NCBI GenBank assembly: GCA_030760725.1
Contig: JASWHV010000001.1
Coordinates: forward strand, 21,821,928-21,885,927
Reading direction: 5' to 3'
DNA: 64,000 nt
Origin: Neostapfia colusana
Lineage: Eukaryota; Streptophyta; Magnoliopsida; Poales; Poaceae
The notes beneath the pieces were generated by a model. It saw only the letters and a list, made by a program, of their open reading frames with translations, made no database searches and was not told the DNA's origin. A program made the translations under genes and the position numbers. Positions 9,722-21,395 of the stretch are shown piece after piece; the stretch's first letter is position 1; every line of letters starts with the position of its first letter.

Positions 9722-10994
9722 TTTACTATCCAGGCCCCCGGCTACCCGGGTGGTCTGGGTAGCTTCGGCGCCGAATTGGACGACCTTTAAGGGGACGCCG
9801 CCCTCGTTGGGAGGTTGCACCCGGGGTGCTGTGGTCGAAGCACGGTGACGTGCGCACGGGCGGAGCTGGTCCGGTTCCGTATTGCCGGGGGCTGAGGCCC
9901 CAGCTGTCGAGAGTGCTTGGAGCTTCTCCAGGGCCGACACTGCAGCAGTGCGGTCCCCACGAATCCTGAGAACACCTGTCGGTGTTGGCATCTTCAGGAC
10001 AAGGTAGCCGTAATGGGCTACAGCCATGAACCGGTACAGGGCTGGCCTGCCGATTATGGCGTTGAAGGGGAGGTCTATCTCCGCTACGTCGAACAGAATG
10101 TACTCTGTTCGATAGCTGTCCGGAGCCCTGAAGGTCACCGGGAGACTAATGCTGCCGTAGGGGATAACCTGTCCCGGCCCTACCCCTGAGAACGGACTCG
10201 ACGGGGTGAGCTTGGCCATCGGGATTTGCAGCTTCTGGAAAGCTGCACGGCTGATGAGGTTCAGCCCAGCCCCTCCATCCACCAAAACGTGGTACATCCT
10301 CACGTTGGCGATGGTAGGGGCCACCAGGAGCGGCAGTTGGCCGGCCCCAGCCATGTTCCTGGGGCAGTCGGTGGCATCAAAGCTGATGGGGGTCCCCATC
10401 CACTTTAGGTGCGGTGCAGCACTTGGGAGTGGCGCCACCGACGCTACCGCTCGGCGCAGAGTCTTGACTACGCTTCGGGACGAGGGGTCGGCGGACCCGC
10501 CGTATATGACATAGAGCTTCTTCCGACGCTCATCGCCGCTGGAGCCGGAATCCTCGTGATTGCGTGCTGCCTTCACGACACGCGGAGGCTCCTGGATCTC
10601 CTCTGGGTGGTCGATGTTGTCTGGAACATCCACCCTCTGCTCATCTTCCTTTGGACGGAAGGGCAGGTCATCAGCCCGCTGCCGCTTCTCCTTGCGGAAG
10701 CGCTCTGCGAGCCTTCGGATCTCCCGGCACTCGGCAGCAGTGTGGCGACAGCTTCCGTGCACGGGGCACATATTGTCTTTATCACCTTCTGGGATTGGTG
10801 ATCTTCGCTGCTTCTTGTCGGGGCGCGGCCCCCGAGCCCCACCGAGCGTCGCTGCAGTGACGACTGGGGCTGCGGTCGGTGACTCTATCTTGCTTCTGCC
10901 TCGGTCCTTGGCCTTCCTGCTGCCTCCACAGGGAGTAGGACTGGATCCGGGCAGTCCCCCTGACTCGGAGGATGGCAGCGAGTGCCAGTTCCGT
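9719..10994 (-). CDS. gag: T4 gag-protease, N-terminus missing
   Basis: The frame is open from the UAG stop (9719-9721) up to 10994, where T5 begins. It covers the C-terminal half of gag: a CHHC knuckle (CPVHGSCRHTAAEC), a charged linker, and a retropepsin-like domain with VDGGAG at the active-site position, followed by AIIGRPALYRF. The N-terminal capsid part, present in T7 (to 29355), is missing. It is in the same frame as pol, separated only by UAG. Confidence 0.88.
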
Positions 10995-12091
10995 TGTCGA
11001 AGTGTGCGATCGACACTTCCCCCGGGCCTGCACTGGGCAGCCCGCGGAGGTTCTTTTTTCGGAGGGGCTAGTTCCTAGCGGAGAGCTTGCGCGGATGGAC
11101 GAGTTAGTGAGAGCTTGACACGGGAAGTTTTACGTGGTTCAGGCCGCCGGAGCGTAAAACCCTACGTCCACGGCGAGCTATGGAGCTCGCTGTATTGCTT
11201 GCTGCTCAGGGCCGGGGGCCTGAGCTTGGGGGTGAGCTACAGCTTGAGAGTGTATGGCTAGCGTATGAGTTGCAGAATGCGAACCCTTGCTATCGACGCC
11301 TACCCGAGCCTTTTATAGTCCAAGGCTCGGGCGGCTTACAAGGGAAGCCGGGACCCGACCGGTGGTCCCGGGAAAATTGTCTATTATCTACCGTATCTGT
11401 AGTTACGCCGGTGGTTGCCTCTGGTCGAAGGCTTCTGAGTCTTCATTTTGCCGCCCTGCCCATGCCGCGCACTAGTCATAGTGGTTGATGACGGCGCAGG
11501 CGGCATGGGATGTCTTGTCGCGGCGTTTATTACCTTGCAGGTTCTGACACCGCACGCCAGTCTGTGATGCGACTGGGCGCAACGGCACCTGACAGGCGCG
11601 TGCTCCGCGTTTCCTTGTCTTGGGAAGACGAGGGCCTTGAATACCTTGTACGGGCAAGGTGTGGGACGCCTTTACGCCCGCTGCCTACCACTCGGGGGCG
11701 GGCAGCACCGTTCTTCTGGCCACGTGGCGGGTCCGGAGCCCTTCTCTGAGGAGAGAAGGGTCCGGTCTGCGGGGCACGTGGAGCCTCCGGACCTCTCCCC
11801 GCGGAGGGGGAGGTCCGGCTTCTGTACGCCACGTGGCGGGCCCGGAGCTCACCTCTGAGGAGAGGGAGGTCCGGCCCCGCTGGACGCGTGGCGTCTTCGG
11901 ACCTCTCTCCCGCGGAGGGGGAGGTCCGGCTTCTGTATGCCACGTGGCTGGCCCGGAGCTCTCCTCTGAGGAGAGGGAGGTCCGGCCCCGCCAGACACAT
12001 GGCGCCTTTGGAGCTCTCCCTGCGGAGAAGGGCGAGTACCTTAGGCATTTTACCCTGTGCGCGGGGGTACCCCATATCTCAGGTACAGACA
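10995..12091 (-). repeat. T5 3' LTR
   Basis: A 1097-bp family T LTR. The outer terminus is intact. The inner terminus reads ACAGACA instead of ACCGACA. It is followed at 12092 by the usual polypurine-type sequence. Confidence 0.92.
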
Positions 12092-12583
12092 GTGGCCCCC
12101 GGGCCCATCTCGGGGGAGATAGCGAGCCCGAGGTGGGACCTCCGTCTCTTTCGATCCGCGCACTTTCTCTAAGTCCCGACTTGACCGCTGCCGGAGCACG
12201 AACGGCCGCGGGGTCGTGAGAGCGTGCGCCCACTTGATGATTGCTTTTACTGCGGTGGTTCCCAAGGCGGCCACTTCTGCACGTTGCGGCGCTTTCTTCG
12301 GGAACCGCCGAAGGGCCTTGCCGGCTCATCTTCTTAGGAGACTGACTCCTTGCCCCCACCGCTCTCAGTTAAGCGGCTTGGGCCCACCCGTCATTGGCAC
12401 TCGGTCTTGGAACCGAAGCGGTTGCGGGTGTGGGGTATTCGAAGAGTTCCGAATCGCTTGGAACTGCACCGGGAAGCTTTTTAGAGGGGGTCTCACCCAC
12501 ATTGTAGCTTCCCTTCGCACTTCTCTGCGTTTCTTCTTGGACTCTTGCGCTTTTGCTTTCTTGCCTTTGAGCTCTCCCTTGCC

Positions 12584-13386
12584 ATGGCTTCCAACCCGCT
12601 GCCAGAGAAGAAACGCGCTCGATCCCCTCCAGCAACGGCGCCGGTGCCTAGTCGGGATTCTGGGGTGCCTGACACTACCTCAGGTGGCGACTCGAAAAGG
12701 CCCCGGGCTGATGTGCTGGGGGAAGCCTCTGTGGCGTCTTCCGTTCCGCCAGTCCAAGCGATTGCGGAGCTGTCGTCGGAGATGGTAGCGGGCCCTGGAA
12801 ATCCTACCCCGGCTCAGAAGTCGGGGTTTAGAGCCCGCTGGAGTGTCCGCGCTTCCCGGCCTTCCCCGTCTTGCGGGGAATCCGTGCCGATGCGCTCGGA
12901 GCCAGGGGAAACTGCTGCGGCCCCCAGGCCAGCGCATACTTCACCTGTTCCGGTGTGCCCGGACTCCGTGGCGGCACCGTCTCTTCCTGCCGAGACGGCT
13001 ACCGTGCCCCCGAGCCAGCACAGGTTGATCCTGCACTAGGCGGCCAGGCTTTTTCTCCAGCTCCGTCTTCCCCGGCTCGTCCCTCTCCTCAGGTCAAGGA
13101 GTCAGAAGCTGAAAAGAGCCCAGTTGGCCTGGCTGCTAGCGCCGCGGAGCAAGCTTCTCTTGATCGACGTCTCGTCTCGGCGGCTGGCGCGTCGACTCTT
13201 CCTGAGGACAAGGTAATGGAGGAGATCGGAGGGACTGCCCCATCCTCTGTTGCTCCATTGCCTCTGGCGGACGCCTTCGCGCTTGCCGAGTCGAGCGTCC
13301 GGCAGGTCTTGGCTGCACTAGGGCGCGAGCGGGAGGAGTATACGGTTGACCGGGACCGCCTCCTCACCTGGGGGAACCTTTTGCGA
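12584..13386 (+). pseudogene. T5 antisense ORF, frameshifted and truncated
   Basis: The ATG at 12584, in a favourable GCCATGGCT context, opens the same protein as the T10 aORF (MASNPLPEKKRARSPP...). A one-base loss near 13003-13010 shifts the frame, which ends at a stop around 13037. The downstream part is recognisable in another frame up to the LGREREEY...LLTWGNLL segment and then breaks off at about 13386. The long coiled-coil half is absent. The preceding 12092-12583 is aORF 5' flank with no other gene. Confidence 0.8.
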
Positions 13387-14902
13387 CTCCTTCCCATGGT
13401 GGAGGTCCGGCTTCCGCCCACCACATGGCGAGCCCGGAGCCCTCCTCAAGGGAGGAGAGAGTTCCGGGCCCGCTGGACACGTGGGGCCCCCGGGTCCCGC
13501 CCCTGCTGGAGGGGCAGGTCCCGGTCCTTCCAGTCCCAGGCCGGAGTAGCTGGTAGCTCCTTTCCCCCCGCTTCATGCAGTCCCTGTTGCCGTAACCTGG
13601 AGGTCCTGCACACAGGCAGAGGAAACGTAATTCTCCTCGGGGGGGTCCTCCCCTCCCGTCTCCTAGTCTTATCCGTCTTATGACCCTGATCCGCTATACG
13701 GGGCCTGGGCAATTCTGTGCACGAGGCGCCGGAGCTCCGGCTCCCTCCGAGGTCCGGGTACGGCCGTCCGATCCCTAGTACCGGGCCATGCGCTGGGGAA
13801 GCAGAGTGCACGCGCTTTGGGTTCATGACCAGGCAAAGCGGACGTACTCCCCTGGACCTCCGGAGGGCAGGATGCGCATGCTATGGGCTCTGGGGCGGCT
13901 AAGCTGGATACGCACCCTGGACCCCCCATGCACAACGCTGGCCCTTCCTGGAGGTAACCAACTGTCACCGCAACACCTGACTGGGGGAGGCCCGAGAGAC
14001 TCACTCGGCCATCGGCAGGTGCCTCAAGCACAGCCGCCTTCGGTAGGATAGCAAATGCCGACTATGAATGAGCGCAGGAGAGGGGGAGCTAGATGTATGA
14101 TGAACATACAGGGATAGTGCGATCATAAAAATTAATGCATAATTTAAATGAGCGCATGAGAGAGAGCTAAGTAGAACAGGGCTCTGTATTCGTACCCATA
14201 GGTGGAATTCTGGCTGTACAGGGAGGCAATGTTCCGCCTTGTCTTCAAGGGAAGCAAGACTCTACGCGCTTAGGGTCGGAACCAGGCTAAACTGGACATA
14301 GTCCTGTACCGTCCCTTGAGACTTAGCTGCCCCAAGCGCTGTTCCTAAATTCTATGGGATCTTTTACAGAAGGGAATAACCCTGTCCTACAGATGCTCAG
14401 GAAGTAGGACTTACAGTGTTGCTCCATGGCAACGATTTTTGGGAACGGATCCCACTCTCGGTTGAAAGTCATGTGTACCTGGGGCGGCAGCTTTCGTGAT
14501 TCGGAAGGGACCTTCCCTGCTGGGGGAGAGCTTATGGGTCCTTCTTGGAATAGAGCGTGCCGCTTCACCATGTTGCCCTCCTACAGGCCCCCGACGCATT
14601 TGGTTCTTTGGCGGTAGTGCTTAGAGCATTAGCCGGGACCGTGCGTTGTGGGGTGTTTCCTGCAGCCGAGTCTTGTCGACGAGGTTGTTATCTTCGCGCT
14701 GGATCAGGTCCTGCGCGGCTTCTCCTGGGGGCCCCCGGGGAGTTCTCCCCTTCTGGCTAAGGCCTTCAAGGGGTAGGCAGGCCCGGGCTCGTCTTGGATG
14801 ACCTAAGGCGTCTTCCCCTTCTGGCAAGGCCTTCAAGGGGTTGACAGACCTTAGGCGGCCCCCGAGAGGTATGTTCGAGGCACGGAGGCGCGCCGCAGTT
14901 GG
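13387..14902 (-). other. T3 internal: G-box module, spacer and integrase relic
   Basis: This corresponds to T10 36870-38377. It contains a G-box/hairpin module (about 13405-13500), a spacer without a gene, and a relic of the integrase C-terminus (minus strand about 14420-14600: HKLSPSREGPFRITK, matching HKLSRSWEGPFRVKK of T4 pol) with frameshifts. Near 14735-14850 the motif AAGGCCTTCAAGGGGT occurs twice in tandem. Protease, RT, RNase H and most of integrase are missing between here and gag. Confidence 0.65.
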
Positions 14903-16653
14903 CTAACGCCCTGGCCTGTCACCGTCGGAACTGGAGTCCTCACCGTCATGCACTGTCTTTATGACACGCTGAGGCTCCTGGAACCCCACCTGATGGGTAG
15001 CAGTGACTGGGGCATCGACCTTCTGTTTGCCATCCCTCTGAGGGTAGGGCGGCGCCTCAGCCCTCTGCTGTCTCCCTTTGCGGAAGCGCTCTGCGAGCCT
15101 CTGGATCTCCCAGCAGTCGGCAGCAGTATGGTTGCAGGTGCCATGCACGGGGCATAGCCCTCCTTGGCCACTGTCTGGGGCTGGTGATTGCCGCTGCCTT
15201 TTGTCGGGGCGTGGCCCCCGAGCTCCACTGGTTATCGCTGCTGCGGCGATGGGGGCCGTGAATGGTGACTTCATCTTGCCACCCCCCCCCCCCGGTTCTT
15301 GGTCTTCTTGCCACCCCCATAGGCAGCAGCACCGGACCCGGGCTGTCCTTCTGACTCGGAGGTCGGCAGAGCATGCCAGTTCCGCCCTTCAGCTGCTCTG
15401 GCGCACTTGTCCGCCAGGCTGAAGAGCTCCGAGACGTCGCGGACCTCTCTGGTCGCGAGCTTCTCAAGCATTTTCTCGTCCCGGACACCCTGTCGGAACG
15501 CCACCACCACTGAGGCACTTTGGATATGCGGGATGGTGTTGCGTACCTGAGAGAACCGCTGGATGAAAGAGCGCAGCGACTCCCCAGGTTGTTGCTTGAC
15601 GGCATGGAGGTCAAGCTCCATGCCGGGACGGGTGTAAGAGCTGCCGAAGTTGGCGACGAACTGCCGGCAGAGCTCACCCCAGGATGTTATGGACCCCTGA
15701 GGTAGATTCATGAGCCAAGACCGAGCTGGGCCGGTCAAGACGACGGGGAAGTAGTTGGCCATGACAGCCTCGTCCCCTCCTGCAGCAAGTACGGCGGTGG
15801 AGTAGATCTGGAGGAACTCCGCTGGGTTGACGCTACCGTCGTACTTCTCGGGCAGATGCGGGCAAAACTTGCGTGGCCACCTTGCGAAGCGAAGGTGGGG
15901 TGCAAGGGCCGCACATCCTGCACCTGGTGCAGGTACTGGCACTGTGAATGTTTGGTTCGCACCTGGCACCGCGTATCCCGGCATGGGCAAGGCTGCACCA
16001 TAGGCCGGGGCCGCTACTTGCGGCGCATATATCTGTGGCATATGCTACGCAGCATATGCCTGAGGCAGGGCTCGCGTGGTGAAGGCCTGCTCTTCTGGTT
16101 GTGTCGAGGCCGACGACATGCTGTCGCCTGCCTCATGGCTGCGACGCCTCTCTCGGCGTCGCTCGAGGTACACCCGGGCGTCCTGGCCCAAGTGGCAACG
16201 TTCCAGTTTCCTTCGCAGGTCCGTCGACAGGAGCCTGGAGGAGCTGGAATCCGCCGTCAGCCCGTCAACCGTGGGTGTGCGCATCAGCGACACAGCTGGT
16301 TGTCCTGGGCGCCGTCCTCGCCGAAACCGAGGGCTCGCGGCGGCGACGACGAGGCGGTCCACCTCACGGACCCATTGCTGGGTCGCTGAATGGGGCGCAT
16401 CCCCCGCAGGTGGGTTGCGCAGCAGCGCTCTTGCTGCAGCTAGCGCACCTCCATGGTGTACGCTCAGCGCTGCAGAAGATCTCACACTGGTCTGGGCCTG
16501 CATAGCCGGAGTCGGCGTTGCCGGAGTCGGCTGCTGGCTACCAGCTTGTGCCGACACACTCCGTCCTGAGTGTGTCGACATGTACTCCCCAGTGGTCACG
16601 GTTCGCCGTGAACGCGGAGGGGGAGAGTTTGCCGCTGAAGGAAGCTTGGTCAT
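14903..16653 (-). pseudogene. T3 gag, broken and lacking protease
   Basis: It starts at the ATG complementary to 16651-16653 (MTKLPSAANSPPPRS...) and includes the capsid-type segment NYFPVVLTGPARSWLMNLPQ. A TAG at 16042-16044 (CAG to TAG) cuts the frame. A run of 12 C at 15282-15293 shifts it again. The CHHC knuckle (CPVHGTCNHTAADC) is in the third piece. It ends near 14903 after an Asp/Ser-rich stretch, without the VDGGAG protease found in T7 and T9: the protease-less gag of the non-autonomous form. Confidence 0.85.
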
Positions 16654-16696
16654 CTTCGTCGGCGGAAACTCGTCGCGCTAGGAGAAAAGCCCCCTA

Positions 16697-16710
16697 CCTG
16701 GCGCGCCAAA
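16697..16710 (-). other. T3 primer binding site
   Basis: The minus strand reads TTTGGCGCGCCAGG directly after the 5' LTR end (16711). The same sequence follows the 5' LTRs of T7, T9 and T10. It contains the palindrome TGGCGCGCCA. The primer tRNA was not identified. Confidence 0.8.
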
Positions 16711-17807
16711 TGTCAAAGTGTGCGGTCGACACTTCCCCCGGGCCTGCACTAGGCAGCCCGCGGAGGTTCTTTTTTTGGAGGGGCTAGTTCCTAGCGGAGA
16801 GCTTGCGCGGATGGAACGAGTTAGTAAGAGCTTGACACGGCGAGTTTTACATGGTTCAGGCCGCCGGAGCGTAAAACCCTACGTCCACGGCGAGCTATGG
16901 AGCTCGCTGTATTGCTTGCTGCTCAGGGCCGGAGGCCTGACCTTGGGGGTGAGTTACAGCTTGAGAGTGTATGGCTAGCGTATGAGTTGCAAAATGCGAA
17001 CCCTTTCTATCGACGCCTACCCGAGCCTTTTATAGTCCAAGACTCGGGCGGCTTACAAGGGGGGCCGGGACCCGACAGGTGGTCCCGGGAAGATTGTCTA
17101 CTATCTACCGTATCTGCAGTTATGCCGGTAGTTGTCTCTGGCCGAAGGCTTCTGAGTCTTCATCTTGCCGCCCTGCCCATGCCGCATGCCAGTCATAGCG
17201 GTTGATGACGGCGCAGGCCGCATGGGTTGTCTTGTCGCAGTGTTTATTGGCTGACAGGTTCTGACACCGTGCGCCAGTCTGTGATGCGACTGGGCTCAAC
17301 GGCACCTGACAGACTCGTGCTCCGCGTTTCCGCGTCTTGGGAAGACGCAGGCCTTGAATACCTTGTACGGGCAAGGTATGGGGCGTATTTACGCCCGCTG
17401 CCTATCACTCGGGGCAGGCAGCGTCGCTCTGCTGCCACGTGGCGGGCCCGGAGCCCTTCTCAGAGAAGAGAAGGGTCAGTCCCACGGGGCACGTGGCGTC
17501 TTCGGACCTCTCTCCCACGGAGGGGGAGGTCTGGCTTCTGCTGGCCACGTGGCGGGCCCGGAGCTCTCCTCTGAGGAGAGGGAGGTCCGGCCCCGCTGGA
17601 CACGCGGCGCCTTCGGACCTCTTTCCCGCGGAGGGGGAGGTCCGGCTTCTGTATGCCACGTGGCGTGCCCGGAGCTCTCCTCTGAGGAGAGGGAGGTCCG
17701 GCCCCACCGGACGCGTGGCGCCTTCGGAGCTCTCCCTGCGGAGAAGGGCGAGTTCCTTAGGCATTTTACCCTGTGCGCGGGGGTACCCCATATCTCAGGT
17801 ACCGACA
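16711..17807 (-). repeat. T3 5' LTR
   Basis: A 1097-bp LTR, partner of 1881-2976. It is followed by the target duplication GGCAC and then T2 integrase codons. Confidence 0.93.
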
Positions 17808-18785
17808 GGCACCATGTTTCTTCAGACTGGCGTAGGTTCGAGTCTTAAGGCCCCGGAGAATCTCCGCGTTGGCCCTCTTGACTTGCCCATTGCTATTTGG
17901 ATGGGCGACAGAGGCATAGCACACCTGAATGCCGAGGTCTTCGCAGTAGTCTTGGAAGGCTGCGCTGGTGAACTGGGTCCCGTTGTCGGTGATGATTCTG
18001 TTAGGGACCCCGAACCGGCAGGCAATAGACTTGATGAACTTTACTGTGGATTGCTTGTTGATGGTGACAACTGGCGTGGCTTCCGGCCACTTGGTGAACT
18101 TATCGATGGCGACATAGAGGTACCGGAATCCCCCGACGGTTCTAGGAAATGGTCCCAAGATGTCCAGCCCCCATACGGCAAATGGCCACAAGGGCGGGAT
18201 CATATGTACCGCCTGAGCCGGTGTATGGATCTGCTTGTCATGGAACTGGCACGCCTTGCAGCTCTCGACCAGGTTGACGGCATCCTTAAGTGCTGTCGGC
18301 CAGTAGAAGCTATGCCGGAAGGCTTTACCGACAAGCGTGCGTGAGGAAGAGTGACTTCCACATTCGCCTCCATGGATCTCAGCGAGCAAGTCGCAGCCTT
18401 CCCCCTGGGTTATGCACCGCAATAGGATGTGGTTGGCGCCACGCCGGTAGAGATCCCCCTCTACCAGCGCGTATCTCTTAGCCATACGCACAATCTGTTC
18501 AGAGGTTGCATGTTCATCAGGGAGGATGTTGTCATTCAAGTAGTCCCGGATCTCCGTGATCCATGCATCGGGTCTGACTTGAGCTTCTGGATCTTGAGCG
18601 CTGGGTTGCACGGAGTCCCCAGTGACGCTTACGATCCTTGGCGGCATCCATGGCTGTAGGGCCGCCGGGACCGCCAGCTTCGAGGTGCTGGTCAAGCCCC
18701 CTTCGCATGGCTCAGCGGGCCGGGCTGTGGGCCGCGGCAACGTCCTCTCGAAAACTCCTTCGGGCGCGGGGGCTCCGGTGGAAGC
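17808..18785 (-). pseudogene. T2 pol, integrase and linker piece
   Basis: An open piece of T2 pol between T3 and solo LTR T6. It carries the HHCC finger (GGECGSHSSSRTLVGKAFRH), the DDE core (ITDNGTQFTS, SNGQVKRAN) and upstream linker. It joins 1880 on one side and 19883 on the other once the insertions are removed. The SNGQVERAN motif of T4 reads SNGQVKRAN here, so the catalytic glutamate is replaced by lysine. Confidence 0.85.
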
Positions 18786-19882
18786 TGTCGAAGTGTTCGG
18801 TCGACACTTCCCCCGGGCCTGCACTTGGCAGCTTGCGGAGGTTCTTTTTTCGGTGGGGCTAGTCCCTTGCGGAGAGCTTGCACGGATGGACGAGTTAGTA
18901 AGAGCTTGACGCGGTGAGTTTTACATGGTTCAGGCCGCCGGAGCGTAAAACCCTACGTCCACGGCGAGCTATGGAGCTTGCTGTATTGCTTGCTGCTCAG
19001 GGCCGGAGTCCTGAGCTTGGGGGTGAGTTACAGCTTGGGAGTGTATGGCTAGCGTATGAGTTGCAAAGTGCGAACCCTTGCTATCGTCGCCAATCCGAGC
19101 CTTTTATAGTCCAAGACTCGGGCGGCTTACAAGGGTAGCCAGGACCCGACAGGTGGTCCCGGGAAGATTGTCTATTATCTACCGTATCTGCAGTTATGCC
19201 GGTAGTTGTCTCTGGTCGAAGGCTTCTGAGTCTTCATCTTGCCGCCCTGCCCATGCAGCATGCTAGTCGTAGTGGTTGATGACGGCGCAGGCGGCATGGG
19301 ATGTCTTGTCGCGGTGTTTATTGGCTGGCAGGTTCTGACACCGCGCGCCAGTCTGTGATGCGACTGGGCGCAACGGCACCTAACAGAGGCGTGCTCCGCG
19401 TCTCCGCGTCTTGGGAAGACGCGGGCCTTGAATACCTTGTACGGGCAAGGTATGGGGCGTCTTTACGCCCGCTGCCTATCTCTCAGGGGCAGGCAGCACC
19501 GTTCTTCTGGCCACGTGGCGGGCCCGGAGCCCTTCTGAGAGGATAGGGGGGTCCGGCCTGCGGGGCACGTGGAGCCTCCGGACCTCTCCCCGCGGAGGGG
19601 GAGGTCCGGCTTCTGTCGGCCACGTGGCGGGCCCGGAGCTCTTCTCTGAGGAGGGGGAGGTCCGGCCCCGCCGGTCACGTGGCGCCTTCGGACCTCTCTC
19701 CCGCGGAGGGGGAGGTCCGGCTTCTGTATGCCATGTGGCGGGCCTGGAGCTCTCCTCTGAGGAGAGGGAGATCCGGCCCCGCCGGACACGTGGCGCCTTC
19801 GGAGCTCTTCCTGCGGAGAAGGGTGAGTTCCTTAGGCATTTTCCCCTGTGCGCGGGGGTACCCCATATCTCAGGTACCGACA
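18786..19882 (-). mobile_element. T6: solo LTR, flanked by GAAGC
   Basis: A 1097-bp LTR with intact ends and perfect 5-bp direct repeats, GAAGC (18781-18785 and 19883-19887), inside T2 pol. There is no internal region: this is the product of LTR-LTR recombination that removed an element. It belongs to the TTCGGTC subfamily, like T1. Confidence 0.95.
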
Positions 19883-21395
19883 GAAGCCTTCGTTGAAAGG
19901 TTGTCAGCTGCGGCATTGCCATCGCGCGGTAAGTGGCGCAGGTTCAAGGTGAGGAATTCTTTATCCAACATCTGCACGTGAAGCAGATACGCGGCTAGCT
20001 GTGGGTCATTGCAGGAGCATTCACCCTTGACTTGTTTGATGACCAGCTGGGAGTCGCCCTGTGCCAACAACTGGCGAGCGCCTAAAGACAGGGCTGTCTG
20101 CAGGCCAAAGATGAGTACTTCATACTCTGCCATGTTGTTGGTTGCCTTGAAATTGAGACGCACCATGTACCCAAACTATTCCCCTGATGGCATGAGGAGC
20201 AGTACGCCGGCACCGGCCCCCTGCTTTCGCGAGGAGCCGTCGAAGAAAAGTGTCCAGTGGGGCTCGGTGAAGACCGGAGCTTGGTGCTCTGGTTCACCGT
20301 CTTCATGGCCCCTGGGTCAGTCTTCGTTGGTGTCCACTCTGCCACAAAGTCAGCCAGTGCTTGGCTTTTGACTGCATGGCGTGGAAGGAAGTCCAGCTCA
20401 AACTCCGCCAGCTCCGCCGCCCATTTAGCAACGTTGCCAGTCGCATGGGGGCTGTGAAGAATTGTCTTCAGCGGATACGAGGTGACTACCGAGACCCGGT
20501 GGGCCTGGAAGTAATGGCGGAGCTTCCTGGAGGCCACGAGCACCGCATACAGCAGCTTGTGGACTTCTAGGTACCTTGTCTTGGCATCATGAAGTACTTC
20601 GCTGATGTAGTAGACATGCCTCTGGATGGTTCGAACCCTCTCTCTTAGGCCTGGGAGGTCCTCGTCCATTGGCCCTGGCCCACTGGAGGTGAGTGGACCC
20701 ACGGGGGCCTCCGGGAGCTGGGACCGGGAGGCCCTTAAGCTATCTTGGTTATCCGGGAGCTCCGGGGGGTCTTGAGGGACCTTCGGGAGGTCCCATTTGG
20801 CCCCCGGGGGGTCCCGCAGGACCCCCGGGGGTTTATCATGGGGGTCCAGGAGACCGCCATGGACCTCCGGGAGGCCGACCTGGACCTCCGGGAGGTTGCC
20901 TTGGAGGTCCGGGAGACCGCCTTGGTCCTGCGGGGCCTCCTGGAGTCTGTCTTCTGCTACCGGAGCAGGTTGTGAAGATGAGGGGTCCGGCCGCTCTGCG
21001 ACGAGGACCATACTCACCACTTCAGTTGTCGCCGCGATGTAGAGCAGCAGGTGCTCTCCGGGCTCAGGGGCTACCATGATAGGTAGGGTCGTCAGGAGTC
21101 GCTTCAACTCCTGGAAAGCCTCTTCTGCTTCGTCAGTCCAGGCAAATGGGCCTGACTTGCGCAGGAGCTTAAAGAAAGGGAGTGCCCGCTCTGCTAGCCT
21201 CGGTATAAACCGACTCAGCGCGGCTAGGCATCCCGTGAGTTTCTGGACATCCTTGACGCGGGCAGGGGGGCGCATCAAGTCGATGGCCTTGATCTTCTCT
21301 GGATTGGCCTCGATCCCTCGGTGCGAGACCAGGAATCCTAAGAGCTTCCCAGAGGACACACCGAACATACATTTGTCGGGGTTCAGCTTGGTGCG
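19883..21395 (-). pseudogene. T2 pol, RNase H and RT piece
   Basis: It carries the second RNase H, the repeat linker, the first RNase H and the thumb/connection part of RT. A TAG replaces CAG at 20176-20178 (GEQFGYMV to GE*FGYMV). One C is missing near 20308-20312 and shifts the frame. T7 interrupts the RT coding sequence at 21396 after GTGCG. Confidence 0.88.

Larger units (their letters stand above)
4150..10994 (-). mobile_element. T4: autonomous-type Tat element, 5' end lost
   Basis: T4 is inserted in T3 and read right to left. It comprises the 3' LTR (4150-5248), an intact pol and the C-terminal half of gag-protease. At 10994 gag stops abruptly at the terminus of another LTR (T5). The rest of gag, the primer site and the 5' LTR are not found anywhere to the right, so they were removed together with part of T5. 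It has no antisense ORF: the aORF flank at about 5410 joins directly to the sequence downstream of it. Confidence 0.85.
10995..13386 (-). mobile_element. T5: truncated family T element (3' LTR plus half an aORF)
   Basis: T5 starts with an exact LTR terminus inside T4 gag (after TCCGT, 10990-10994), continues into the aORF flank and the first part of an aORF, and ends near 13386. There the aORF sequence switches to sequence normally found downstream of the aORF. No matching right end or TCCGT copy is visible. A deletion from inside T5 to T3 internal sequence, also removing the rest of T4, explains this; the junction position is my estimate. Confidence 0.6.
1881..17807 (-). mobile_element. T3: Tat-like element inserted in T2, flanked by GGCAC
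   Basis: T3 is bounded by two LTRs of the same subfamily (both begin TGTCAAAG on the plus strand and share GGAACGAG) and by the 5-bp direct repeat GGCAC at 1876-1880 and 17808-17812, in T2 integrase. Its own pieces are the 3' LTR, 2977-4149, the right internal part (from about 13387) and the 5' LTR. T4 and T5 are lodged between them. T3 is of the non-autonomous type: its gag is followed by only a relic of the integrase C-terminus, and its antisense ORF is degenerate. Confidence 0.85.

Noticed and set aside
11180..11488. A frame of about 102 codons (MELAVLLAAQG...) that recurs in nearly every family T LTR
   Set aside because: It lies across the U3/R region and TATA hairpin and runs with or against the LTR depending on the copy. 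It recurs only because the LTR recurs; there are no domain features.
10995..12091. Reading this LTR as the 5' LTR of T4
   Set aside because: It lacks the primer site on its gag side and is followed by polypurine-type and aORF-flank sequence, so it is the 3' LTR of another element (T5).
15282..15293. Run of 12 C as a possible regulatory or slippage signal
   Set aside because: T10 copies have only five C here and keep the frame. In T3 it sits in an already broken gag, so it is probably simple homopolymer expansion.
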